Shown: positions 52,005 through 61,197 of the stretch, one piece after another | Layout of the letters: every line of letters starts with the position of its first letter | Position numbering within the stretch: position 1 is the stretch's first letter | Source of the DNA: DATHBD01 sp035296325 | GTDB lineage: Bacteria; Actinomycetota; Actinomycetes; Mycobacteriales; Micromonosporaceae | Direction: 5' to 3' | DNA: 64,000 bases | Assembly: GCA_035296325.1 (NCBI GenBank) | Contig: DATHBD010000002.1 | Location: 62,001-126,000, forward strand | The notes under the pieces: generated by a model | What the model saw: the letters and a program-made list of their open reading frames with translations, nothing else | What the model was told of the DNA's origin: nothing | Databases searched by the model: none | Position numbers and translations under genes: made by a program

Positions 52005-53387
52005 CTACTGGCGCGTCACGTGAATGGCCCAGTCCGGCGCGCCGCTGGCGTTGTTGCCGGGCGTGGTCATGGTGATGGCAGCGCCCGAGGCGGCGGTGGT
52101 GCTGCCGGACCGGTACGTGCCGTTGCTCGGGTCGAACCACCGCAGCGTGTACGGCCGCCCGGTCGCCGGCATCCGCAGGTTCAGGCTGTGCGCCGTCGGG
52201 GTGTAGACGACGGCGAACGACTTGTCGTCGGCCACTGCGGCGATCGCGAAGTCGTTGTATCTCAACCGGCCGTAGCCACCGGTCAGGAAGGTGTGGTTGA
52301 TGTCTGGCTGCAGACGCGTCCACTGCGTGCGGGTGAGGAACGTCTTCATCCTCGCGGCGTCCTTGCCGCTCTCCCAGTTGACGGCCGTTGCGGGGGTGAT
52401 GCCGCCGTAGCGGTGTGTCCAGATCGGCTCGGCGCCGTAGGCGTAGCCGCCGATGCCGCCGCTGAACGTCGACCACCACGCCTGGCGACGGAGCATGTGC
52501 CGGTTACCCCAGCGGGAGCCGGTCGTGGCGCCGTTGTTCCGGTCGTACCATCCCTCACCGAGCATGATCGGCATGGCTGGCGACTTCACCCAGTCCGCCC
52601 AGTTCTTCACGACCGGGTTGCCGCCCGAGCCCTCGGCGCCGGTGAGCGGCGGGGAGTAGTCGTACGTCCAGTTCAGGTTCACCCAGGGGGCGCCGGTGGG
52701 GAACGCCACGCGGCTGCTCTCACCGGGCTTGCTGTGGTACGCGATGAGCGGCCTGCGTTTGCCCGCTGCGGCGTAGGCGTCGAGGATGCCCTGGCCCTGC
52801 GCGGCGAGTTCGGGGCGCACCGCGCTGGGGGCGGCGTCACCGCCGATGAAGTACGCCACCCGTGTGTTGTTCACGAACCGGCTGGCCAGGGCCCTGGCGT
52901 AGGCGCGGTTCTTCGCGTCGCCCTGCCGGTCCAGGTAGGTGTCCATCGTCTTCTTCCAGAACGGGTTGAGAATCACCACCAAACCCTTGCTGGTGACCGC
53001 GTTCACCACCCGCTGGACGCGGTCGAAGTAGCTGGCGTTTGGACGGGCCATGTCGCCGCCGGTGAAGATGCTGTTGATGTTCTGCAGCGCCGCGCCGTTC
53101 TGTACCTCCGGGAAGACGGCGGTCATCTGGATCGCGGTGAAGCCCTGCGCGCGGCGGGTTGTGGCGTGGTTGTTCACCTCGGCGTCGGAGTACCGGCCGG
53201 GCATGAGCCAGGCGGTGTCCGAGAGGAGGAAGATCGGGCTTCCGTCGCTCCACTGCACGTACCGGCCGTTGGCGGACGGCTGTAGTGTGCTCCCCGGCGT
53301 CTCAGCCCAGGCTGGAACGACGACCGCGAGGCCGACCGCCACCAGGGCGCCGGCCGTGAGCGCTCCAAGAACTTTCTTCAACGACAT
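52005..53387 (-). CDS. Secreted apiosidase-like glycosidase (DUF4038/GH140-like)
   Basis: 460 aa with a signal peptide (LKKVLGALTAGALVAVGLAVVVPAWA). TIM-barrel motifs: GSPIFLLSDTAWLM, GFTAIQMTAVFPEVQNG, VVILNPFWKK, AYFIGGDAAPS, WTYDYSPP and IMLGEGWYD (a likely catalytic Glu in GEGWYD; Asp in GGDAAPS). A C-terminal beta domain (DINHTFLTGGYGRL to the end) matches the partner domain of this family. GH140 enzymes remove apiose side chains from pectin rhamnogalacturonan-II. Exact substrate unknown. Confidence 0.83.
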   Translation of the reverse strand: MSLKKVLGALTAGALVAVGLAVVVPAWAETPGSTLQPSANGRYVQWSDGSPIFLLSDTAWLMPGRYSDAEVNNHATTRRAQGFTAIQMTAVFPEVQNGAALQNINSIFTGGDMARPNASYFDRVQRVVNAVTSKGLVVILNPFWKKTMDTYLDRQGDAKNRAYARALASRFVNNTRVAYFIGGDAAPSAVRPELAAQGQGILDAYAAAGKRRPLIAYHSKPGESSRVAFPTGAPWVNLNWTYDYSPPLTGAEGSGGNPVVKNWADWVKSPAMPIMLGEGWYDRNNGATTGSRWGNRHMLRRQAWWSTFSGGIGGYAYGAEPIWTHRYGGITPATAVNWESGKDAARMKTFLTRTQWTRLQPDINHTFLTGGYGRLRYNDFAIAAVADDKSFAVVYTPTAHSLNLRMPATGRPYTLRWFDPSNGTYRSGSTTAASGAAITMTTPGNNASGAPDWAIHVTRQ

Positions 53388-53727
53388 ACAGAAACTCCTG
53401 AGGGCGAGTATGGGCAGCGAACGACACGGGACGCGCGGCCGTGGACGTACGGCCCGCGCGTGCGTCTACGCCAGGCGGATGACCCGGTCGCCCGCACCGG
53501 CCATCCATGAGCATCGATATTCTGCCATCAATATTCATCAAATGGGACACCGCGTCAAGGGACTCACCCGGCCGGTGCGTCCAGGTCGGGGCGTCCGGGG
53601 TGCCGAACACCCAGCCGGGTTTCCGAGTGCAGAACGTCCTTGCAGGTCAGATGGTGCACGTTCCCGGCGGGCGGCGTTGTACCGGTGTAGTCCTTCGAGT
53701 ACGTAGGCCAGCGGCGTTCTCCACGGG

Positions 53728-55014
53728 TCACTGGCCGAGTTGGCTGGCCATCCGGCGGCGCAGTGGTGCCACGGCGTCGATGGTACGCAGCGCCGCGCGG
53801 AACGCCGTCCTGCCCAGGCGGTTGCTCGATCCCGCTTGGCGGGCGTTGCGCAGCGACTGTCGCACCGCGGCGAAGCCGTAGCGGAGCATCTGACGTTCGT
53901 AGTCGTGCAGCGCTGGCAGCATCGCGGTCGTGCCGGATTGGACCTCGGTGAGCTTGCCGCAAAGCAGGGCGGCGTCACGCAGGGCCGTGTTGGCTCCTAT
54001 CCCCGCCATCGGGGTCATGTTGTGGATCGCGTCGCCCAGCAGGGTGACTCGTCCGGTCTCCCATGCCGTGACGGGCGCCGCGCTGCGTACGCGGATGGCG
54101 TTGACGGTCTGCGGGTCGGAGTCGGCGATCACGTCGCGCAGCTCAGGCGCCCATCCGTCGGTGCGGTCCAGCACCAGGCGCTGCAGGTGCGTTCCGGAAA
54201 GGGACTCGACGCCCTGCGCGGGGAACTCGGCCGCCGCATCGGTGTATCCCCAGAGGAGGTAGGCGCTGGTGTTGTCGAACAGGAACTGTTCCGGCGGAGC
54301 GATCACCTGCGGGCCCGGGTGCCACACCGCGGTGAAGAACGAGCCTCGGCGCTTCGGGACGACGACGTTGACATCGTGGGTCAGCGCCCGGGGCAGGGTG
54401 GTGTCGGCGAGGCGCAGCTTGCCGGCGACCGCCACAACGCCGACGTCCACGCGCCGCGCGTGCGGGAGCAGCTGGTGGCGTACCCGGGAGTTCGCGCCGT
54501 CGGCCCCGATGAGCACATCGGCGACGGCCGAGTCGCCGTTGGCGAAGTGAGCGGTCACCCGCCCGTCGGTCGTCGTCTCGTAGTGCGTGAACTCATGGTC
54601 CAGCCGTACGGCGTCATCCACGCCGGACAACAGCACCTCACGCAGGGTTATCCGGCTGACGCCGTAGTGCCTGCTCTCCGGGCCGCCGGCCGGCGCGATC
54701 TCGGCGGCAGTGAAGCGGAGTAGATCGTCGAGCTGCTCGGTGGTGAACCCGAAGCCGCCGTCGTCCACCGAGACCGTGTCGAGGAAAGCCTGCCAGGTGG
54801 CGCGCGGAAGGCACGCGTGCAGTGCCCGGCTGCCGTGGGGGTTGATATGGATGCGGTAGCCCTGCAGCCAGTCGGTGCGCGTCTTGGCGCGTTCGTGGAC
54901 GGTGACCGAAATGCCAGCGCGGCGCAGGCCCTGAGCCAGGCACAGGCCGCCGATTCCAGCACCGATGATCATGACGTTGAGTGTGGCTATGGCATCAGTT
55001 TCATTCGGACGCAT
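53728..55014 (-). CDS. FAD-dependent aromatic monooxygenase
   Basis: 428 aa from ATG 55014. The FAD site is IGAGIGGLCLAQGL, the GD motif LGDAIHNMTPMAGIGANTALRDA, and DGANSRVRHQ is the middle motif of class A flavoprotein hydroxylases (PF01494 type). Probably hydroxylates an aromatic compound or antibiotic with NAD(P)H. It diverges from a TetR gene with 63 bp between starts, a typical regulator-target pair. Confidence 0.83.
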   Translation of the reverse strand: MRPNETDAIATLNVMIIGAGIGGLCLAQGLRRAGISVTVHERAKTRTDWLQGYRIHINPHGSRALHACLPRATWQAFLDTVSVDDGGFGFTTEQLDDLLRFTAAEIAPAGGPESRHYGVSRITLREVLLSGVDDAVRLDHEFTHYETTTDGRVTAHFANGDSAVADVLIGADGANSRVRHQLLPHARRVDVGVVAVAGKLRLADTTLPRALTHDVNVVVPKRRGSFFTAVWHPGPQVIAPPEQFLFDNTSAYLLWGYTDAAAEFPAQGVESLSGTHLQRLVLDRTDGWAPELRDVIADSDPQTVNAIRVRSAAPVTAWETGRVTLLGDAIHNMTPMAGIGANTALRDAALLCGKLTEVQSGTTAMLPALHDYERQMLRYGFAAVRQSLRNARQAGSSNRLGRTAFRAALRTIDAVAPLRRRMASQLGQ

Positions 55015-55077
55015 GACAGTGTCAAGCGAATGATTGATTGAGATAGTCGACCAGGCAACTGTGTTATGGTGATCTTC

Positions 55078-55692
55078 ATGGCCAAGACGCGCCGCTCGCC
55101 AAGTGCTGAGCAGCGCAAACGCGACCCCGAGCGCACCCGCGAACGCATCCTCGACGCCGCGTTCATCGAATTCAGCGAGCACGGCTTCGCCGGCGCCCGG
55201 ACCAGTGCGATTGCCGCCCGGGCCGGGGTCAACCAGCAGCTGATCTCGTACTACTTCGACGGCAAGGAGGGCCTCTACCGGGCACTTCACCGCAAATGGC
55301 AGACCGGCAACGGGGCCGCCCGGCCGGACTTGCCGCTGGCCGAAGTCGTCTGCGGCTTCCTCGCCGCAGGTGACACGCAGCGGTCGTGGGCGCGGCTGCT
55401 CGCCTGGGAGGGCCTCGAGTCACCCACCGATCCGGACATCGACCGGGAAACGGACGCCTACTTCGCCGCCATCGTCGACGACATGCGGCGCCGGCAGCTG
55501 GCCGGTGAACTCGCCACCGATCTCGACCCGGCACACGTGCAGGTCCTGCTCTTCGCCGCGACGCTGGTCCCGTCGGTGCTGCCCCAGGTGGTCCGCCGAA
55601 TGACCGGCATGGCCGCCGACTCACCTGAGTTCCTCGATGCCTACGCCGAGCAGCTACGCCACATCATCGCCCGCCTCGCCAAACCGCTCTGA
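55078..55692 (+). CDS. TetR-family repressor
   Basis: 204 aa from ATG 55078, preferred because TATGGT (55065-55070) sits 7 nt upstream (leaderless); ATG 55066 is the longer option. The N-terminal helix-turn-helix is ILDAAFIEFSEHGFAGARTSAIAARAGVNQQLISYYFDGKEGLY. The C-terminus resembles TetR_C-type ligand domains. Divergent from the monooxygenase, which it likely represses. GACAGTGTC lies at 55016-55024 and could be part of its operator. Confidence 0.87.
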   Translation: MAKTRRSPSAEQRKRDPERTRERILDAAFIEFSEHGFAGARTSAIAARAGVNQQLISYYFDGKEGLYRALHRKWQTGNGAARPDLPLAEVVCGFLAAGDTQRSWARLLAWEGLESPTDPDIDRETDAYFAAIVDDMRRRQLAGELATDLDPAHVQVLLFAATLVPSVLPQVVRRMTGMAADSPEFLDAYAEQLRHIIARLAKPL

Positions 55693-55694
55693 TG

Positions 55695-55928
55695 TCACGT
55701 GCCGGCCGGGTAGAGCTTGAGACGTTCGCCCACCACAACGATGGCTGTACCGGCGGGCGCGTCGACGGAGCCGTCGTCCACCTCGATCTGCACAAGCCCT
55801 TCGGCGATTCTAACCGTCAGAATCTCCCGCTGCTGCAACTCGACGGTTCCGCGAAGCAACGGGCCTTCTCGGAGCGTCGTCCGACCGCCGCCGATTGAGA
55901 TCGTGTCGGGCCATCCGGAGGTGTTGCG
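55695..55928 (-). pseudogene. 77-codon open frame with no start codon, possible gene remnant
   Basis: Reading back from the TGA at 55695-55697, the frame encodes a protein-like sequence (RGTVELQQREILTVRIAEGLVQIEV, DAPAGTAIVVVGERLKLYPAGT) up to an upstream TGA at 55929-55931. No ATG or GTG lies before the conserved-looking part; only TTG codons are internal. It may be a decayed gene or use a rare start. The remaining gap to 56059 shows nothing else. Confidence 0.35.
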
Positions 55929-56058
55929 TCAACGCGCATGCAACGTTGGGCAATCTACGGTTATGCGGGAGATCGCCTCCCCGCCGTACAGGGCTTGCGC
56001 GCTGTCCGCGACGGCGGTCCTGGAGCAATGAACAAGTAGCCGACGTCAGTGCACCCGG

Positions 56059-56529
56059 TCATGCTGTGACCGCTGCACCGCCCGTCGGTTCAAAGTGGGT
56101 GTGGATTCTGCCTGCGAGAAAGGTGTACCGGCCCTGCGCCTCTATCACCCGGACAAGGCTGTACGCCGCTGCGTGGGTGGCGGACCAGGTGGTCCTGGTA
56201 GTCACCCACGGGGAGATACAGACCGCCTGTGCGCCCGGCTCCAGCCGAGATGCTCCGCAGTCGGTCAAGCCGTACTGCGGAAAGGAGATGAGCGCCCGCA
56301 ACTCCATCAGCGTGATGGACTCGTCCGCGCCGTTGATGACGGTCGACTGGCTTCGACGCTGGTCGCCCTCTGCCTCGATGCAGGTTACGACCAGGATGGT
56401 GGGAGTCTCCGCTCGCAGCGGCTGCTGCGCGCATTGCACGGTGCTGGCGCGGGCTGGGTCAGCGACGCCGAAGGTCGCTGCGCCGACCGCCGCGGACGCG
56501 AGGATCAGGATCTTGGCGATGGTGCGCAT
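56059..56529 (-). CDS. Small secreted protein of unknown function
   Basis: 156 aa from ATG 56529 with GGAGGT upstream. A signal peptide (IAKILILASAAVGAATFGVADPARA) precedes a beta-rich domain with four Cys (VQCAQQPL, VVTCIEAEGDQ, LTDCGASRLE, AVCISPW), likely two disulfides. No family is recognised. Alone in its operon. Confidence 0.6.
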   Translation of the reverse strand: MRTIAKILILASAAVGAATFGVADPARASTVQCAQQPLRAETPTILVVTCIEAEGDQRRSQSTVINGADESITLMELRALISFPQYGLTDCGASRLEPGAQAVCISPWVTTRTTWSATHAAAYSLVRVIEAQGRYTFLAGRIHTHFEPTGGAAVTA

Positions 56530-56944
56530 GTGGTACCTCCGGGAGCTCAGGTAGCTGTTCACTGGCGATGCAGGTGGCGTTGCGGTTCGCCATCGCCGCG
56601 CGGCAGTCGCGTCGCTGACCATGGCGGGAGGATTCCGCGCGTGGGGGGACCAGTCAGCCGGTAGCGCCGCACGTTGCGACGGTGCGCGGATCGACCCCTG
56701 CCGGCCTGGAGTCGGTCAGCGTGGCCGGATCCCGGACGATCCACACACGGTGCGGCCGGGGACTCTCCATTGGCGTATGTGCATGCCGGGACTGTAGGAA
56801 GCGTGCCGATGGTGGTCAACGCCCGGCCGGGCAGCCATGCGGGCAGGCCAGGGTCGGTGGTGTCCAGACCACACACTCGTCCACAAGGGATACGAAAAAG
56901 CTCTGACCTGGCGTGACGCGCCAGGTCAGAGCCTTGATCACAAG
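56530..56944. other. 415-bp intergenic stretch before tRNA-Lys
   Basis: Apart from the tRNA terminator near the right end, I see no supported coding frame, repeat or RNA here. Confidence 0.4.
56900..56932 (-). terminator. Intrinsic terminator of tRNA-Lys
   Basis: 56900-56913 pairs perfectly with 56919-56932. On the minus strand the stem is followed by a T5 run, a textbook intrinsic terminator, 12 nt past the tRNA 3' end. Confidence 0.85.
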
Positions 56945-57017
56945 TGCGCCGCCAGGGACTCGAACCCCGAACCCGCGGATTAAGAGTCCGCTGCTCTGCC
57001 AGTTGAGCTAGCGGCGC
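56945..57017 (-). tRNA. tRNA-Lys (CTT)
   Basis: 73-nt canonical cloverleaf: acceptor GCGCCGC/GCGGCGC, D arm GCTC/GAGC, anticodon loop CTCTTAA (anticodon CTT), T loop TTCGAGT, discriminator A; CCA not encoded. All conserved core bases (U8, A14, G18G19, A21) are present, in contrast to the CUA tRNA at 4982. Confidence 0.95.
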
Positions 57018-57089
57018 CCACCTGGAACGCCGTGAACCATAGCATGACCGGCGTACCGTCTCCCAACGGCATTCCGCCCTCCGGAGCCC

Positions 57090-57120
57090 GGTGGTGGGCA
57101 GGTGGTGCCCACCCACCACC
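57090..57120 (-). terminator. Probable terminator of the hemerythrin gene
   Basis: GTGGGCA (57094-57100) pairs with TGCCCAC (57106-57112), with further offset G/C pairing. Located just past the stop at 57130. Confidence 0.45.
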
Positions 57121-57129
57121 GTCGCGGTG

Positions 57130-57711
57130 CTAGAGGTCTTCGATGCTGGTCGGGCGCTTGCTCAGCGCATCGCGGAGCCGGTCGACGAGGCCCGCGCCCG
57201 GGCCCATCAACTTGTTCAGCGGCGGCCGGTCCGGCGCCGACGGGTGCGGTCGGGTGGGCGCGAACTTCTTGATCGCCTCCACCTTCTTGCCCAGCGCCTG
57301 GAGCTCCTCGGTGGAGCAGGCCTGCCGCAGGCGCGGGAAGAGGTCGGTCTCCTCGTCCTGCACGTGGTGCCGGATGGTCGTGATGAGGTGTGTGAGCTTC
57401 GCGTCGAACTGTGGGTCCTCCACCGCGAGGCCCTCGAGGTCCTTCATCGTCTGCTCGGCGTCGGCGTGCTCGGCGATCTCATGCTCGGCCAACTCGTCTC
57501 CGTCCGGCAGCGCCTTGCGCGCGGCCGGGTAGACGTAGGTCTCTTCGGCGACCGCGTGGCGGATGAGCTCCGCGATCACGACGTCGGTGACCCTGCGGCG
57601 CTCCTCCCCGTCGACCAGACCACTCTCCAACTCGATGAAAAGCTCCTCGACCTCCCGGTGATCGGTCACCAGGATGTCGATGACGTCCTGTTCCTTCGGT
57701 GGTGATGTCAC
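57130..57711 (-). CDS. Hemerythrin HHE-domain protein
   Basis: 193 aa from GTG 57711 with GGAGG 4-8 nt upstream. Four-helix HHE domain with iron ligands spread as DILVTDHREVEELF, ELIRHAVAEETYVYP, AEHEIAEHADAEQ and LITTIRHHVQDEETDLFPRL. It likely binds a di-iron centre and handles oxygen, nitric oxide or iron stress. The basic C-terminal tail (RPHPSAPDRPPLNKL) is disordered. Confidence 0.9.
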   Translation of the reverse strand: MTSPPKEQDVIDILVTDHREVEELFIELESGLVDGEERRRVTDVVIAELIRHAVAEETYVYPAARKALPDGDELAEHEIAEHADAEQTMKDLEGLAVEDPQFDAKLTHLITTIRHHVQDEETDLFPRLRQACSTEELQALGKKVEAIKKFAPTRPHPSAPDRPPLNKLMGPGAGLVDRLRDALSKRPTSIEDL

Positions 57712-57850
57712 GAAGCCTCCAAGTGTGCGAACCGGTCAAAAGTGCGGCTACCCGCCGTGGCCACCCACAAACCCCGCCGGTCTCCGAGGGCGGGACGAGA
57801 CAGCGGTGGCTACTCTGTGCGGAGATTCGCCCCCGGAGAGAGGACACGAC

Positions 57851-58117
57851 GTGGAGATATTGGCTCGCTGGTCACGGCGGTTTGCGGTGGTGACCACAAT
57901 GCTGGTGGCGACGGTACTGATGCCGGCCATGGCCTGGGCCAGCACCAGCCCCACGGCGCTGGCCGTCGGCGAGGTCCTTGCCGCACGGCGCCGCTCCCGG
58001 AGCGGTTTCAGTGTCTTCGGCCTGTTCGGGGGCCTGTGCTGCCTCGTCGTGGTCGGCGGGATCGTGCTCGGTGTCCTGCTGGTGGCGCGCCGGAAGCGCG
58101 GCAGGGGGCCGCAGTAG
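57851..58117 (+). CDS. Small two-helix membrane protein
   Basis: 88 aa from GTG 57851 with GAGAGGAC upstream. A signal-like helix (about 8-30) ends at AWASTSPTA, and a second helix (about 52-80, FSVFGLFGGLCCLVVVGGIVLGVLLVARR) is followed by a basic tail (RKRGRGPQ). No family is recognised; possibly cell-envelope related. Its 3' end is 7 bp from the convergent lipoprotein gene. Confidence 0.6.
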   Translation: MEILARWSRRFAVVTTMLVATVLMPAMAWASTSPTALAVGEVLAARRRSRSGFSVFGLFGGLCCLVVVGGIVLGVLLVARRKRGRGPQ

Positions 58118-58124
58118 TTCCGGG

Positions 58125-58877
58125 TCAGGGGAGGGCCAGTGAGGCGCCGTGCAGTGTGGCGTACCAAGGGCTCTCGGTGAAGGCCGGGCCCGTCTCCTCG
58201 CCGATGTAGACGTCGACGCTGCGGGTGCCGCCGAGGCCGGGGGTGAACTCGTCGGTGATGGTCCAGCGTGACGTGCGGAGCCTGTCGCACACGTGTGCTG
58301 CCACTGGGCTGCCGTCTTCGTCGCGACCGCAGGTGGCGATCGTGAATCGGGTGTCCGGCCGGATGACGTCGGTGTCGGCCGCGGCTGACTCGAACGGGCG
58401 CAGTGCGCTGCCACGGCTGTCGCGGGGCGCCTCGTCGATCCAGTAGCCGACGTCGAACGACCAGTTGAGGTACCGGCCGGCGGCGGTCCGGCCGGTACCC
58501 TCGTCCCGCACCGCGCGGACGAAACTGTCCGGGAAGGCGCCGAGGTCGGCGCGTCCGTTGGCGCAGTCCAGCTCGGCACAGCCGGTCACCCGGGTGGTGC
58601 TCCCGCTGTGGAATCGCTCGACCGCGGTGTAGTACACCGTCACGGTCCAGCCGAGGGAGGGTCGCGGCCGATGCGGGGACGCCAGGGCATCGCTGCCGGG
58701 CGGATCCGGCACGGAGTCGGGTGGGACGACTGGCGCCGGAGGTTGTCCGGACGGGGCGGCGGTGGCCGGTGCCGTCGCCGTGTCGGGGCGGGCCTGGTTA
58801 CAGCCCGCGCCGATCACCTGCGCGGCGGCGAGCAGGGTTGCGACGCTCAGGGCGCGCGCAACGCGAGGTGGGGGCAC
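58125..58877 (-). CDS. Secreted lipoprotein-like protein with 3D-type domain
   Basis: 250 aa from GTG 58877. N-terminal hydrophobic segment and a possible lipobox (VIGAGCNQ), a Pro/Ala linker, then a domain with VTVYYTAVERFHSGSTTRVTGC, YWIDEAPRDSRG, IATCGRD and GLGGTRSVDVYIGEE. The last motif and its Asp residues resemble the 3D domain found in cell-wall-active proteins such as MltA and Rpf-like enzymes. May act on peptidoglycan outside the membrane; the catalytic site is unproven. Confidence 0.6.
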   Translation of the reverse strand: MPPPRVARALSVATLLAAAQVIGAGCNQARPDTATAPATAAPSGQPPAPVVPPDSVPDPPGSDALASPHRPRPSLGWTVTVYYTAVERFHSGSTTRVTGCAELDCANGRADLGAFPDSFVRAVRDEGTGRTAAGRYLNWSFDVGYWIDEAPRDSRGSALRPFESAAADTDVIRPDTRFTIATCGRDEDGSPVAAHVCDRLRTSRWTITDEFTPGLGGTRSVDVYIGEETGPAFTESPWYATLHGASLALP

Positions 58878-58895
58878 AGGCTCATTGTCGGTGGC

Positions 58896-59393
58896 TCAGC
58901 GGTGCACCGGGTGCAGGATCACGTCGGAGAACCCGCCGTCGGAGACCACCGCGGTGGCGAACGTGCCGACCGGCTGCCGGCGTCGATCGGTGGGGGAGCC
59001 GGGGTTGACCAGTCGTATGCCCCCCGGCGTCGTGCTGTCCCAGGGAATGTGGCTGTGCCCGAAGACCAGGACATCAAGATCCGGGTACTGCAGGTCGCAC
59101 CGTCGCTCGCGGCCCGCCGCCGAGCCGGTCTCGTGCACGACGCCGAGGCGTACCCCGGCCAGCTCCGCCACGGCGACCAGCGGCAGCCGGGCCCGCAGCG
59201 CCGGACCGTCGTTGTTGCCGTACACGCCGATCAGTCGAGCCGCCCGCGCCTGCACCGCGTCGAGTAGCGCCACGTCAACCCAGTCGCCGGCGTGCACCAC
59301 GACATCGGCCGCCTCGATCGCCGCCCACAGCGCGGGTGGCAGATCACGTGCCCGCTTGGGTACGTGCGTGTCGGAGAGCAGGACCAGTCGCAC
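58896..59393 (-). CDS. YfcE/MJ0936-type metallophosphoesterase
   Basis: 165 aa from GTG 59393. Metal-binding motifs in order: LLSDTHVP, HAGDWVD, GNNDG, VVHETG and FGHSHIPWD, the full calcineurin-like set. Short YfcE form, which cleaves phosphodiesters in vitro; physiological substrate unknown. 8 nt from the ANTAR gene stop, so probably co-transcribed with it. Confidence 0.88.
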   Translation of the reverse strand: MRLVLLSDTHVPKRARDLPPALWAAIEAADVVVHAGDWVDVALLDAVQARAARLIGVYGNNDGPALRARLPLVAVAELAGVRLGVVHETGSAAGRERRCDLQYPDLDVLVFGHSHIPWDSTTPGGIRLVNPGSPTDRRRQPVGTFATAVVSDGGFSDVILHPVHR

Positions 59394-59401
59394 GCGGACC
59401 G

Positions 59402-60133
59402 TCAGGCTTTGACCGAGCCGGAACGGTTGGTGACAGTGTCCACCAGACGCTGGGCCACCGCCGAGAGTGGCTGCCGCAGCGTGGTGGCCGCCTGCCGGAG
59501 GACCTGCAGCGCATCCTCCGCGGAGCAGGACCGCTGCGCCATGACGATGCCGATCGCTCGGTTGATCGTCTCGCCGTCGGCGAGCGCGGCGGTCAGCTCG
59601 TCGTTGAGTGACGCCTGCCGGGTGCGGTCGAGCACCGCCGCGACAAGCAGCCCGGCGTGTTCGGCGACGAGCATCGCCACGAGTTGGACATCCGGGGTCA
59701 GCACGTTGGGCGTGCCGACGTAGAGGTTGAGCGAGCCGATCACCTGGTCGTCGATGTCGACCGGGACCGCCAGCACTCCGTGCACGCCGTGCGAGCGCGC
59801 TGCCTCGAACCACTCCGGCCACCGGTCGTCGACCGAAATGTCCTGGCAGAGCACCATCTCCCGGGTTCGGATGGCGGTCATGCACGGCCCGTCGGAGCTG
59901 GCGTACTGGATCTTGTCAAGCTCGTCGGGGAAGCCGTCCGAGGCAGCGGCGGTACGGGCGCCACCGGCACGGATCATCATCACGCCACACCACGCCGGGC
60001 CCTCGATCAGGTCGACCGTGCTGTTGGCGACCCGGATCAACGCCTCGTCCAGGTCGTCGCTGGCTATGAGCTGTGCCGTGAGCTGTCGCAGCAGCGCGAC
60101 GATCTCGACGACGTGCAGCCGCTCCGGATCCAT
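59402..60133 (-). CDS. GAF-ANTAR antitermination regulator
   Basis: 243 aa from ATG 60133, with GGAGGAGG upstream. A GAF domain (about 20-155: IEGPAWCGVMMIRAGG, DGPCMTAIRTREMVLCQDISVDDRWPEWFEAARSHGVHGVLAVPV) precedes an ANTAR RNA-binding domain (LADGETINRAIGIVMAQRSCSAEDALQVLRQAATT). ANTAR proteins bind two-hairpin RNA and prevent termination. Target RNA not identified. Confidence 0.88.
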   Translation of the reverse strand: MDPERLHVVEIVALLRQLTAQLIASDDLDEALIRVANSTVDLIEGPAWCGVMMIRAGGARTAAASDGFPDELDKIQYASSDGPCMTAIRTREMVLCQDISVDDRWPEWFEAARSHGVHGVLAVPVDIDDQVIGSLNLYVGTPNVLTPDVQLVAMLVAEHAGLLVAAVLDRTRQASLNDELTAALADGETINRAIGIVMAQRSCSAEDALQVLRQAATTLRQPLSAVAQRLVDTVTNRSGSVKA

Positions 60134-60216
60134 TCGCACCTCCTCCTACGGGCCAGGAGGTTTAGTACCCCGAATCGGGCCGAGATCACCTGTCGCAGAG
60201 GAGTATGCCCATGTTG

Positions 60217-60906
60217 TCAACGAACCGGCGCGGCCCCCCTGGCTCGAGTCAGGATGTCCGTCACGTCATCGTCACCCAATGGGGTGAAGTCGCGGTACCA
60301 CAAACCGAGCGCGTGGAACTCCCGTGGACTGCGAACGTGCACGACGGCGTCGGCGTCGGCGCACAGGCAGTCGGCAGACTCTGCAGCGCAGACGGGTGCC
60401 GCGAAGACGAGGTGGGCCGGCTCCGCCTTGCGCAGCGCACGTACCGCCGCGCGAGCCACCACGCTGGGGGTGAGCCCGTCGTCGACCACCACGACGGTAC
60501 GTCCGGCGATGGCGGGCGCGGTCCGCCCGCCGCGGTAGCGGTCCTGCCGGGTCTGCAACTGGGCCCGGGCCCGCTGCACGGCCGGGCCCACATCGCCCAG
60601 GGAGAGACCGGCGCTTGCCAACGCATCATGATCGAATACCGGTGGACCATCTTCCGCGATGGCGCCGATGCCGAAGTCGGGCTGCCACGGCAGACCGATG
60701 CGGCAGGCGATGAGCAGGTCGAAGTCCGCGCGCAACGCCGAGGCAACCTCGACGGCGACCGGAACGCCGCCGCGTGGCAGTGCCAGGACAAGGGCGGGTG
60801 CCTGCTCCCCGGCGAGGACGCTGGTGAGGTGCTGCATCACCTCGGCGCCGAGCTCACGACCGGCGGTGGCCCGGTCGGCGAAGCGCTCGTTGTCAGGCGG
60901 CCACAT
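60217..60906 (-). CDS. Phosphoribosyltransferase-like protein
   Basis: 229 aa. Type I PRTase fold: VLALPRGGVPVAVEVASAL, LIACRIGLPWQPDFGIGAIAEDG, and a PRPP-loop-like VVVVDDGLTPSVV, where the usual DDxxTTG is altered (DDGLTPS). Homologs occur in DosR regulons of mycobacteria, so a dormancy role is possible. Substrate unknown. Confidence 0.78.
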   Translation of the reverse strand: MWPPDNERFADRATAGRELGAEVMQHLTSVLAGEQAPALVLALPRGGVPVAVEVASALRADFDLLIACRIGLPWQPDFGIGAIAEDGPPVFDHDALASAGLSLGDVGPAVQRARAQLQTRQDRYRGGRTAPAIAGRTVVVVDDGLTPSVVARAAVRALRKAEPAHLVFAAPVCAAESADCLCADADAVVHVRSPREFHALGLWYRDFTPLGDDDVTDILTRARGAAPVR

Positions 60907-61197
60907 GGCAGCGCGCCTTCGGCTGGGCGGTCGGCACTGCTGCCGCCGCTGTGTCTGTGCTGTCCGCGCTGTGCGTTGGGCGCATGGGAACGGACACCCC
61001 CTCTCGACTCAGCCGCGTGACGCCGTAGCCGTACGGCAGTCGCGGGCGTGGAAACCACGCCGCCAGGCCTGGCGTCAGAGTACGCCGGTAACGGTCTGTA
61101 GACATCGGCTTCGCGCTCAGTTCGCACTATCCGAGGTCCTCGGCCGGGTGATTCGGTGCCAGGTGTGGAGCATTGAGCGGTTGGGAACCCTTCGAGT

